Part shown: in pieces, positions 53,301 to 63,670 of the stretch
How positions within the stretch are numbered: position 1 is the first letter of the stretch
How the letters are laid out: each line of letters opens with the position of its first letter
Assembly (NCBI GenBank): GCA_963513935.1
Contig: OY740772.1
Coordinates: 11,750,098-11,814,097, forward strand
Origin: Aphrophora alni
Taxonomy: Eukaryota > Arthropoda > Insecta > Hemiptera > Aphrophoridae
DNA length: 64,000 bases
Reading direction: 5' to 3'
Program-made: the position numbers and the translations under genes
Notes under the pieces: generated by a model
What the model was told of the DNA's origin: nothing
The model's input: the letters and a program-made list of their open reading frames with translations, nothing else
Database searches by the model: none

Positions 53301-55935
53301 TGCTAATACTCCCATTGAATTTATATCTAAGCGATGAAGATTATGTGGGTCGAACAGCTGTAGTTTTGTGGATGCAGTTGAGAATGGTCCAGTGTGGGAG
53401 GAGTTGTATAAAACATAAAAAGGTGAATACAACCATTGAATTTATATCTAAGAGAAGTAGATGATATGGGTCGAACAGCTGTAGTTTTGTGGGTTCAGTT
53501 CAGAATGCAATAGTGTGGGAGGAGTTGTATAAAACATAAATATTGTGAATACTACCATTGAATATAAATCTAAGCGATGAAGATAATGTGAGGCTTCACT
53601 ATGTGGGTCGAACAGCTGTAGTTTTGTTTGTTCAGTTCAGAATGCAATAGTGTGGGAGGAGTTGTATAAAACAAATTTTGCTAATACTCCCATTGAATTT
53701 ATATCTAAGCGATGAAGATTATGTGGGTCGAACAGCTGTAGTTTTGTGGATGCAGTTGAGAATGGTCCAGTGTGGGAGGAGTTGTATAAAACATAAAAAG
53801 GTGAATACAACCATTGAATTTATATCTAAGAGAAGTAGATGATATGGGTCGAACAGCTGTAGTTTTGTGGGTTCAGTTCAGAATGCAATAGTGTGGGAGG
53901 AGTTGTATAAAACAAATATTGTTAATACTACCATTGAATATAAATCTAAGCGATGAAGATAATGTGAGGCTTCACTATGTGGGTCGAACAGCTGTAGTTT
54001 TGTGGATGCAGTTGAGAATGGTCCAGTGTGGGAGGAGTTGTATAAAACATAAAAAGGTGAATACAACCATTGAATTTATATCTAAGAGAAGTAGATGATA
54101 TGGGTCGAACAGCTGTAGTTTTGTGGGTTCAGTTCAGAATGCAATAGTGTGGGAGGAGTTGTATAAAACAAATATTGTTAATACTACCATTGAATATAAA
54201 TCTAAGCGATGAAGATAATGTGAGGCTTCACTATGTGGGTCGAACAGCTGTAGTTTTGTTTGTTCAGTTCAGAATGCAATAGTGTGGGAGGAGTTGTATA
54301 AAACAAATTTTGTTAATACTCCCATTGAATTTATATCTAAGCGATGAAGATTATGTAGGTCGAACAGCTGTAGTTTTGTGGATGCAGTTGAGAATGGTCC
54401 AGTGTGGGAGGAGTTGTATAAAACATAAAAAGGTGAATACAACCATTGAATTTATATCTAAGAGAAGTAGATGATATGGGTCGAATATCTGTAGTTTTGT
54501 GGGTTCAGTTCAGAATGCAATAGTGTGGGAGGAGTTGTATAAAACAAATATTTTTAATACTACCATTGAATATAAATCTAAGCGATGAAGATAATGTGAG
54601 GCTTCACTATGTGGGTCGAACAGCTGTAGTTTTGTGGATGCAGTTGAGAATGGTCCAGTGTGGGAGGAGTTGTATAAAACATAAAAAGGTGAATACAACC
54701 ATTGAATTTATATCTAAGAGAAGTAGATTATATGGGTCGAACAGCTGTAGTTTTGTGGGTTTAGTTTAGAATGCAATAGTGGGAGGAGTTGTATAAAACA
54801 AATTTTGCTAATGCTCCCATGGAATTTATATCTAAGCGATGAAGATAATGTGAGGCTTCACTATGTGGGTCGAACAGCTGTAGTTTTGTGGGTTCAATTT
54901 AGAATGCAATAGTGGGAGGAGTTGTATAAAACAAATTTTGCTAATGCTCCCATTGAATTTATATCTAAGCGATGAAGATAATCTGAGGCTCCACTATGGG
55001 GGTCGAACAGCTGTGGTTTTGTGGATGCAGTTGAGAATGGTCCAGTGTGGGAGGAATTGTATAAAACATAAAAAAGTGAATACAACCATTGAATTTATAT
55101 CTAAGAGAAGTAGATTATATGAGTCTTCACTATTTGGGTTGAACAGCTGTAATTTTGTGGGTTCATTTCAGAATGCACTAGTGTGGGAGGAGTTGTATAA
55201 CACAAAAATGGAATACTACTATTGAATATATACCTAAGAGAAGAAGATAATATGAGGCTTCACTATTTGGGTTGAAAGCTGTAATTTTGTGGGTTCATTT
55301 CAGAATGCACTAGTGTGGGAGGAGTTGTATAACACAAAAATATGAATACTACCCTTGAATATAAATCTAAGCGATGAAGATAATGTGGGTAGAATATTTG
55401 TAGTTTTGTGGGTTCATTTCAGAATGCACCAGTGTAGGAGTTGTATTAAACAAAGATATGAATATTACCATTCAATTTATATCTAAGAGAAGAAGATAAT
55501 ATGAGTTCACTATGTGGGTCGAACAGCTATAGTTTTGTGGGTTCAGGTCAGAATGCAATTGTGTTGGAGGAGTTTTATAAAACAAAAATGTGAATACCTA
55601 ATTGAATACATATCTAAGAGAAGAAGATCATGTGAGGCTTCACTATGTGGGTCGAACAGCTGTAGTTTTGTGGATGCAGTTGAGAATGGTCCAGTGTGGG
55701 AGGAGTTGTATAAAACAAAAATGTGAATACCTAATTGAATACATATCTAAGCAATGAAGATAATGTGAGGCTTCACTATGTGGGTCATACAGCTGTAGTT
55801 TTGTGGGTTCAGGTCAGAATGCAATTGTGTGGGAGGAGTTTTATAAAACAAAAATGTGAATACCTAATTGAATACATATCTAAGAGAAGAAGATAATGTG
55901 AGGCTTCACTATGTGGGTCGAACAGCTGTAGTTTT
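50335..55935 (+). repeat. 5.6-kb satellite, monomers of about 120-136 bp, about 45 units
   Basis: Each monomer has CCATTGAATTTATATCTAAG, then GATGAAGAT or GAAGTAGAT, an optional 16-base insert TGAGGCTTCACTATG, then GTGGGTCGAACAGCTGTAGT, a variable stretch, and GGGAGGAGTTGTATAAAACA. At least two variable types alternate: TTCAGAATGCAATAG and TTGAGAATGGTCCAG. The basic period is 120 bases (for example 50461 to 50581). Left and right edge monomers are more diverged, as expected when unequal exchange homogenises the middle. Short open frames in it are by-products of the repeat. Confidence 0.97.
50513..54760 (+). repeat. Tandem 2111-bp higher-order duplication inside the satellite
   Basis: Positions 50513-52623 reappear at 52624 onward with a constant shift of 2111 bases. 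The order of monomer types and private variants is the same (ATGTAGGTCGAAC at 52243 and 54354; GTCGAATATCTG at 52369 and 54480; CAAATATTTTTAATACTACC at 52434 and 54545). I found no difference by eye until about 54761. Each copy has about 17 monomers. Confidence 0.93.
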
Positions 55936-57145
55936 GATTAAAATCAGTCCTTGTGTTTGTTCCTCAAAAAAAATCACTGGAAATAGTTTTTAACCCTTCA
56001 CAAATGTAAATATTAGAATAGACCAAAATCAGCTGATTAACTTGTCACATATTACAAGAAAACTGTTTACCTTCATGAAAGGGACTCTTCTCCACTTATA
56101 AAAACACATTTTATAACATTAAATAATTAATAACAGTAGAAACAAGCCTGTCATGTTTTAGCAGACTGACCGCTAGAGTACTCTGGTGGCAGTTGGGTGA
56201 AATGGTGCTAGTCTTGAGGTCAAGGACTTTCATGTAACCCGCATGGATTGCTTTAGACATCTTTATTATTAATAAACGAAGGTTTTATTTGAACTTAGTC
56301 ATTTTTCCTGGAACATACCATCGTAATTTTGCGTTGTCTTGTTTTCTGTCAAATCGATTATTGACACTCACTTTGAAACCAATCTTAACATTAACACTAT
56401 TTTTATTCCCTATAAAATCGTGTTTTTAACTAATAATATGGTAAACCAATTTTCATGAAATTAAAGGCTTGTAGTGAGTAAAACGTTTCAAAAATCAGAA
56501 AATACCCTTGACAATATTATAAAAGTAATAACCTATTGGGCCTATATCTACGAACCAACTGTAAAAGTTCAATAGTCCAATATCTATGAACCTACTGTAA
56601 AACTTCAATAGACCTATACTATGAACCTACTGTAAAACTTCAATAGACCTATATCTATGAACCTACTGTATAATTTCAATAGGTCTACTTCTATGAACCT
56701 ACTGAAAACCTAGAATTGGCCTATAACTATGAACCTACTGAAAAACTTCAATAGACCTATAACTATGGACCTACTGAAAAACTTCAATATGCCTATATCT
56801 ACGAATCTAATGTAATAGGCCCATATATCTATATGAACCTAATCTAAAACTTCAATAGGGTTATGTGTACTAAACTCGACTTCTCTTGAGGTCCACTAAA
56901 CAGATTTCAATGAATAATTATAGATTCAGTTGTGAAGATATAGGGTATGACTGCCAAGTTCAAAAAAACCTACATGATCTATGATATTCGTCAAAAATAA
57001 CCCTTTTACAATTATATCTGGATGTCTGATAATACGATTTACACGAAATTTATGTCAAATTTTTAATTTTGTAGTACAGATACAGCTAAATTTTTTTTTT
57101 AAAACCTGTAAACCTATGGGTATTACCTAAATAGGCTTGAAATGT
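55936..57145. other. Intergenic with a minisatellite
   Basis: 55936-56535 and 56866-57145 are AT-rich without recognised features. The minisatellite 56536-56865 is listed separately. Confidence 0.6.
56536..56865 (+). repeat. About 37-bp minisatellite, 8-9 diverged units
   Basis: Unit core is CAATAGACCTATATCTATGA, then ACCTACTGTAAAACTT, repeated with substitutions and small length changes. Confidence 0.93.
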
Positions 57146-57226
57146 GTTTACTTGCGGCATCATTCACGAGGTAGCCTAGCTGGATCTACACCTTTCTTTA
57201 CCTAGTCCTGGGTTAGATACCCTTAA
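57146..57226 (+). repeat. Directional repeat family, copy 9 (5' part only)
   Basis: TCACGAGGTAGCCTAGCTGG, then ATCTACACCTTTCTTTACCT, then TCCTGGGTTAGATACCC. The match stops there. Confidence 0.8.
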
Positions 57227-58721
57227 CACACGAGATAGGAACAAAACAATTATAAAACTGATTTCAAAATGGTTCTATATGAGCAATTTTTATGTTTCTA
57301 TTTTTATTTTTGAGTTGGCTATCTTGCTTACGTACAGACCACGATTTATAAAAATCAAAATTTCGTTTTTTGAAGTCAGAAAACGTGAAGATCAGTCAAA
57401 AAACGGAGGTGAACATTTTAGACAATTACCAAAGTTACCTTGTACTGGATAAATAATTAATGAAGGGACATACAGCCAGACAGAAAAGCTAACTCATTAT
57501 TCCTAGTTTGAAACTGTTAATAAACGGTACTTGTCTAATATAAAAACAGCCTACGTGCTGAAATTCTCCACCGAAGCTGTTTTTCATAATTCCGACAACA
57601 CAATGGACAAAGTCTAAAAACAAACTAATGCATTCATTCAGTTATGCATATAGGATGCTTCTCAAAGATTATATATTTTTTTGTTGACAAATTATTTGGC
57701 CTCGTCGTGTTGACAATAGGTATAGTCAACAATGATAGTACAGTTATAAAAGGGACTCAAAAACTGGTTCGGAGGAATAACAAAAAATATTTAGGGAAAA
57801 AAAACCCAAAGAATGTTTTTGTATTGGTATGAGATGCGTAAACAAACGGTACCTTTTCGTGTAGATCGAATCCAGACGTAATCATTTTAATTTGATTCAC
57901 TCAGGATACAATGGATTCATTACGTTCTTCTTGTTTCTGTAAAGAATCAATTTTGTCTTCCGTTCAATATTGACAGGAGAGGGGGGGGGTTATAAAGCAA
58001 AACATACTAGAATGTCAATTTATCGGAGCGAGTTGGAACATCGATAATGGGGGGGGGGGGAATGAACATCAAAACAAAGAAGATGATTTCCGCCATCATG
58101 GTACTTACCCATCCCCATCTTGCAAGAAAATCCTCTAAATTAAATTGACAAAAGTTGGTTTCTTTAACATTGTAGGACATATTAAATTGTATTGATAGAT
58201 CAAAGAGTCTTACTCAATAATGTTAGTTTGTTTGAAACAGTTTTCTGAAGCTCGAAGTTGTATATTTTACTATTTTTAACGTCAACTAGTCCCGAGCCAT
58301 GTGTATTTAAGCGTTTCTACTCGCTTGGTTCCTGACGTGCCACGAAGCGTGCGTACGTGTGGAGCGGTCACTCGCTACGTTCGTCTCTGTGACGCCGGTA
58401 GCCACGATTCGAAAGTAAATTTTGGACAATAACTTCCTTATTAATCACTGTACCATAATATGCAGAATTAAATTCTGCAAATTTTTATCTATACAAATCA
58501 CAGGAGAACACAAAATGGTTTAAAATGGCCGCCATTTTTGACATTTTAAATTTGATTTTTCAGAATTTCTCTAGGATTCTATATGATTTCATACATAACT
58601 TCATGTTCCTATCTAAATATTTGTAGGCGCTCTCAAAATTCAACGGGATGCCGAAAATCACTTTTTCGAAGACCATAAAATATAAAGATCAGTCGAAAAA
58701 CAGAGGTTGACGTAGGTTATG
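57227..58721. other. Intergenic with a dispersed unknown family
   Basis: GTGAAGATCAGTCAAAAAAC, then GGAGGTGAAC at 57386 recurs as ATAAAGATCAGTCGAAAAAC, then AGAGGTTGAC at 58680. Near each is a 'CAAAATGG...GCCGCCATTTTT'-type or TTTTTGAAG segment. Runs of G are at 57982-57989 and 58050-58061. A GC-rich patch at 58320-58400 (CCACGAAGCGTGCGTACGTG) is unassigned. Confidence 0.55.
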
Positions 58722-58812
58722 GCAAGGATCCTATCTGGATCTACCGTTTCTTCAAGTAGTCCTTGAAGATTAGAGCTCTCTCTTATATCTTTCCTATCAG
58801 GTCCAATATATA
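58722..58812 (+). repeat. Directional repeat family, copy 10 (partial)
   Basis: AAGGATCCTATCTGGATCTA, then CTTCAAGTAGTCCTTGAAGA and CTTTCCTATCAGGTCC. This is a diverged 5' part of the family. Confidence 0.7.
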
Positions 58813-59319
58813 CCTGATTCTAACAATTGTTTAAGAGATGTTTTTCTATTATCTATCACTTTTATGAGTGTGAAAAAATGCTCCCGTATTAATTTCAGAG
58901 AGTACGCGCTTGGCAATCCTTGTAGTTCTAAACAAACATCTCGGTATCTTTAATTTACTTCAGTTAGTTACATCCTTTGGTTCATTCGCTCTTGCGATGT
59001 CAGCCAGTAGTGTCTCTAAACGATCATCGCCATCCTTTCACCGCCGACTGCTACATGAAATCAGACAAATATGTATCAAGATGATGTCAAGCAGTGCCAC
59101 GATGTTTTTTATTTCTCTGTTTTTCAAAACCCCACATTCTTTCTACACAACAATACCACGAAAAAATTAGCTACTTAACTATAATAACCTTGCTTAACCT
59201 AAGATATTTCACTGGTTCATTATAATATGTTAAGAACCCTCATATCTTTCCCAATGCTACATATTTGTGGGAAAGGCGGAAATTTTTAATTAACGGAAAT
59301 TTTGCTAGATATTTCATTA
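58813..59319. other. Intergenic, no gene supported
   Basis: An 86-codon open frame at 58910-59170 contains SASSVSKRSSPSFHRRLLHE, but I recognise no family and it has no splice or start context. It adjoins LINE debris and may be transposon-derived. Confidence 0.4.
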
Positions 59320-60290
59320 AAGCGGAAGCTCGTAAATCGGCCTATAGACTAGCTGTTGTAGGACAATAGAACTATTACTATAGTTCACCTAGATAGTTCT
59401 GTGTTCAATGTGACTTCAGACGTCATGTATGTCTTCCCGAGACCGTTTTCGGCAAGTTTCTACTCTCGTGAAGAGTGTAAAGAGAAGGAAAATGTAACAC
59501 TTGGTCAAGGCAGTCTTGTCTGGTATACAGACAGGTCTGTTATACGTGTACACTGTACAGTGTGTCCCCTAAAACTGTTCAAGCACAAGTGTGGGGAAGT
59601 GAAGTACAATTTTCCAGACTGAGGTTTGCAATTCTGGTATGCGCCAATTTAGGTATAACTAGGCGTTATATCAACAGACATAGTTATACTATCTGACAGT
59701 CAGGTTGCCCTTAAGGGTCTTGGCTTGGAGCAGATTTCTTCCAAGCTGGTGTGGCAGTATGTAGTACTTGCTTTCACCAACTCTGTAACCTTAAGCTGGG
59801 TACCGGTCCACGCAGGCATTCGTAGTAATGAATGTGCGGATGAACGGACCAATAAGGGTGAAAAACGCTCTTTGTGGGTCCAGAGTCAGCCTGTGGCATA
59901 TCTGAAGACAGACATTGTAAACGCTGGCAGGATTACTCTGTACATAAGGAAAAGCTTATCAGAGGTATGTCTCATCAACCAACTCGTTACTAAAGATGAA
60001 TAGAGGCCAGTTAAAACTATGGGGTTACTTACTGGCTATGACTACTTCAGGAAATATTTGCTAACACTCAGGATCACCAATAGTAATCCCGTTTGTAGGC
60101 TATGCAAACAGTCTGATAAGAAAGCCAGAGGCTTGAGCCTAAAACAAGAGCCATTTTGAGCCTCTACAACCGGGTGATGATTTCGACGCTAGTATAGGAC
60201 GGAAGCTCTTGAGTTTCATTAAAGGTTCAGGTATTGGCTTGCCTTGCTAGTAGGACCCTGGGGTTTATAAACTTAGCGGATCTTGAGTCT
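59320..60290 (+). pseudogene. Jockey-like LINE: RNase H domain and C-terminal tail, decayed
   Basis: In order: KAEARKSAYRLAVVGQ near 59320-59370 (a LINE motif between RT and RNase H, with one codon of uncertainty); LVWYTDRS (usually WYTDGS) near 59520; ILSDSQVALKGLG at about 59680; SSKLVWQYVV; VTLSWVPVHAGIRSNECADE at 59791-59850 (usually WVPGHxGIxGNExAD); CRLCKQSDKKARG at about 60098; and DDFDASIGRKLLSFIKGSGI near 60175-60235. Several frame changes separate these. It shows the RNase H acidic residues partly kept but the D-G of the first motif changed to D-R. Confidence 0.9.
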
Positions 60291-60324
60291 CATGTCCTAA
60301 AAACATAATCTAATGTACATCCTT

Positions 60325-60552
60325 CAGGAACTTACTATAGTGAGTACGGCAATCCCGAGAAGTTGCTCGATAAACACATTTCTTCTTGGAGTCTTGGATT
60401 CGAAGACTCTCTTCCATCATCCCTATTAGGTTTTCTCTTTACCAACTCTTATTATATTCCGACCCTTAGGCTTTTAGAGACCTAGATGTCCTCTTTGCTT
60501 TCTTCTAGATTTTGTAAGGCGTCCGAAATGTCTTACGCCTTTAAAACATCAT
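60325..60552 (+). repeat. Directional repeat family, copy 11
   Basis: Near full length: CAGGAACTTACTATAGTGAG, then TACGGCAATCCCGAGAAG, TCTTGGATTCGAAGACTCTC, CCAACTCTTATTATATTCCG and CTTACGCCTTTAAAACATCA. It begins about 35 bases after the LINE fragment. Confidence 0.85.
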
Positions 60553-62419
60553 ATTTTCTAAGAAGATAATTTGGTTCAAGATAAAATTCCCGCGTATTAC
60601 AACCGTTTTATAAAGTTATATTTGCAGACAACTGCATGGATTAGTTTCAACCTGTTACACATCTCTAAAAAAAAAGCGTCCAAAAATTTTAACTAATTGC
60701 AACCTTTAATCAACTGAAATCGACAGTTGCCATTGACCTTTTCTCAGAAACCAGCTGGTCATTTCGTTCAGCAAGGGAACTCAACCGAAAAGTTTTTTTT
60801 TCGTTCTAAACGACCTCGCTCAAGTCCGGCTAAAGACAAATGATATTAATAGTGAAGAAGAAAAAATGCAAAAACAAGACTGTCGTAGAAAAACCGTGAT
60901 AATCGTTTTGAACGGTCACTCTTTGGACTGATGCTCGTTCACAGTTGAACGGACAAGACTATAAACAAAGTGATTGGTTGATCAGGGTTTGATTTCGATT
61001 AGCTTTAGTTTAATTTGATGTTTACATTTTATCATTATAAATTCTGCAAACGATACAATTGATTTGTCGTCATTTTTGAATACGTATGTGTATTGGTAAA
61101 CGCTTTACAGATCAGGATTTTACTAAATTTTGGTTTATACGTTTATCAAACCATTATAGATGAAAAATTTGATGAGTAAAATTAAAATGGCTGTTAATTT
61201 AAATTTTCAATTGTTCTTATTACCCAGTATAGTGTAAGTTTTGTAATCGGGAAAAAAAGGTTGATTTCCGGTTTTTTACTAATTTTCATGACTTTAAAAA
61301 ACCGAAAAATTTCGACGCGTCCGTCCGTCGTTGTCTGTACGTAGCGGGGACAAAAATTAAAATAGGAACGTGATATTTAGTTTAGGTGACTATTGAAATA
61401 CAAAATGGCGGCCATTATAAAAAAAAATTGTTCTAATCTTGTGCGATATTTAAATTATAACAGACTAAATTAGATACAAATTTGTAAACTTCAAATCTGC
61501 ATGTAGGCCTACCTCTCTACGATGACAAATAGCGAAGTTATGAATGTAATTTCAAATCCTGACCTTTCAAAAAATGTTATATTCCTATAGTTTAGGACGT
61601 TGTAGCGAGTCCTTCACTTATGTACAGTTTCGAACCCCCCCCCCCCCAGCTGAGTGTGAATTTTTAATATGTCTTAAGACGCCCTTTGGGGTCTATCCGA
61701 CTTTAAAAAAGTAGTCGGCAATTGTATTAAACTAACACCCTACTGAGTGTTAGCAATGCAATCTAACATTTCGTACATGCCCCAAAAGAAATATTTTTAG
61801 GTATTACATTTTGAAACTTTGATCTGTTTAAATTGAACGGGGCTGAGTTAGTACCACGATGGCGGAAAACATTAATCGCGTACCGGTATGTGTTAGACGT
61901 CACAATTTTATTTTCAAATTTGGTATATAATTCCGGCGGACAAGTTCGTCAATGAGAAAAAAATCGTTCGGTAAATTTCAAAATGGTGGTTGACTTTTAC
62001 CCATTACAGTTTTTTAACGATAATTTTTCACTCGAACTATAAAATATCCAACGATATCTCACTCTGCACAGTTTAAAATCTGCATTCTTTTAATACCTGA
62101 ACGTGTTTTATACAAAGTTATTATGAAAAATTATAATTTCTTAATTGAAAAAAATCAGAAAACGTAAACTCAGGTTAGGAACACGGACGCGTTCCGCACT
62201 GTCGAGTACTAAAAAAACTTAAACTTTTATTTTCGTGTGTCTGTACGCCATTTGGTCTCGCAATAAATTCCAATGGACGCAAAGCTTACGTGCGGGCAGA
62301 ATACTTCCTCCACTGCTAACTATACACTCCAATCACGACTTACAATCAAAACTTTATCCCAGGAGTTTTAAATTGTATATGTTGTAAATATCAAATGAAA
62401 TCATTTCTAACCTGTGCTA
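60553..62419. other. Intergenic with dispersed repeats
   Basis: 61495-61625 matches 6360-6480 in the SMG6 intron (TCTCTACGATGACAAATAG, then GAATCCT/AAATCCT-GAC and AATGT-ATATTC). A C run is at 61638-61648. ATGGCGGCC and ATGGCGGAAA elements occur near 61403 and 61859. No coding gene could be supported. Confidence 0.55.
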
Positions 62420-62644
62420 TTAGGAGCCGTAAATATTAAATCTAGTGTAGATTAATGTAACATTATGATTATTAGCCCGCCATGAGTTAATACAATATGT
62501 TGGCATGACTGGACGTGAAGTTATTTTGTGTACACGCTCGTTTGGCGATCTCAACCTTGGTGATGACAAGTGTCCGGTAGTGTGCTTCCTTGTGAACACG
62601 TAAAACACTGGACGAGTTAGATACGATATTTTGAAGTGAAAACT

Positions 62645-62827
62645 TCTATTGGCGCGTTGGGTACTTTTTGGGATGGACTTTTTCAATAGAAATCGCGTCA
62701 CGCACACTACCGTAATGCAACTTTTGGGATGGACTTTTTCAATAGAAATCGCGTCTACTACCATAATGCAACTTTTGGGATGGACTTTTTCAATAGAAAT
62801 CGCGTCACGCACATTAGCGTAATGCAA
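62645..62827. repeat. About 60-bp tandem triplicate
   Basis: TTTTGGGATGGACTTTTTCA, then ATAGAAATCGCGTC, occurs three times (about 62667, 62714 and 62774), separated by CACGCACACTACCGTAATGC-type sequence; the middle unit lacks part of the spacer. The minus strand is open across it (DAISIEKVHPKSCI repeats), which I read as a by-product of the repeat. Confidence 0.9.
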
Positions 62828-62864
62828 CCTTAATATATAGACAACGGATACGCGCGCCCCATAC

Positions 62865-63670
62865 GTATTAAAACTAAAAATCTACGAAAAATATAGCACT
62901 AACTTACTTAAACTCATATACATAGTTAATCTAAAATCAATGCAAAAATGTTGCACAAACTTTCTCACACTCCCATACGTATTAAAACTAAAAATCTACG
63001 AAAAATATTGTACTAACTTTCTCAAATCACATAGCCTACATAGTTAAACTAAAATCAATGCAAAAATATCGCACAAACTTTATCACATAGCCTACCCATA
63101 TATAAATTAAAACTAAAAATCTAATATAGCACTAACTTTCTCAAACTCATATACTACATAGTCAAACTAAAATCAATGCAAAAATATTGCACACACTTTC
63201 TCACATACCCATATATATTAAAACAAAAATCTACGAAAAATATTGCACTAACTTTCTCAAAATTCGCATACATAGTTAAACTTGTATAAATGAAAAAATA
63301 TAGCACAAACTTTCTCACATATTAAAACTAAAAATCTACGAAAAATATAGCACTAACTTTCTCAAACTCGTAACATAGTTAATCTAAAATCAATGCAAAA
63401 ATGTTGCACAAACTTTCTCACATACCTATACGAATTAAAACTAAAAATATACGAAAAATATTGCACTAACTTTCTCAAAATTAACATACATAGTCAATCT
63501 AAAATCAATGCAAAAATATCGCACAAACTTTCTCACATCTCATATATATTAAAACTAAAAATCTAATATTGCACTAATTTTCTCAAACTCATATACATAG
63601 TCAATCTAAAATCAATGCAAAAATATTGCACAAACTTTCTCACATACCCATATATATTAAAACAAAAATC
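62865..63670. repeat. About 100-125-bp satellite, about 8 units
   Basis: TTAAAACTAAAAATCTACGA recurs at about 62868, 62981, 63105, 63218, 63319, 63435, 63550 and 63655. Each unit has two related halves: TAGCACTAACTTTCTCAAAC, and TTGCACAAACTTTCTCACAT. The second half matches in reverse the GAGAAAGTTTGTGCAATATT end of the intronic repeat family. Confidence 0.93.

Noticed and set aside
50585..55726. Many 60-95-codon open frames in the satellite
   Set aside because: They are the same monomers read in several frames and on both strands, with identical copies 2111 bases apart.
58910..59170. 86-codon open frame with SASSVSKRSSPSFHRRLLHE
   Set aside because: No family recognised, no supporting context, and it lies among transposon debris.
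61859..61887. ATGGCGGAAAACATTAATCG, then CGTACCG before GTATGT, as a possible first exon
   Set aside because: ATGGCGG also occurs in dispersed repeats nearby (61403), no downstream exon was found and no family was recognised.
62420..62827. 135-codon minus-strand open frame
   Set aside because: Most of it is the 60-bp triplicate read in frame; the remainder has no recognised domain.
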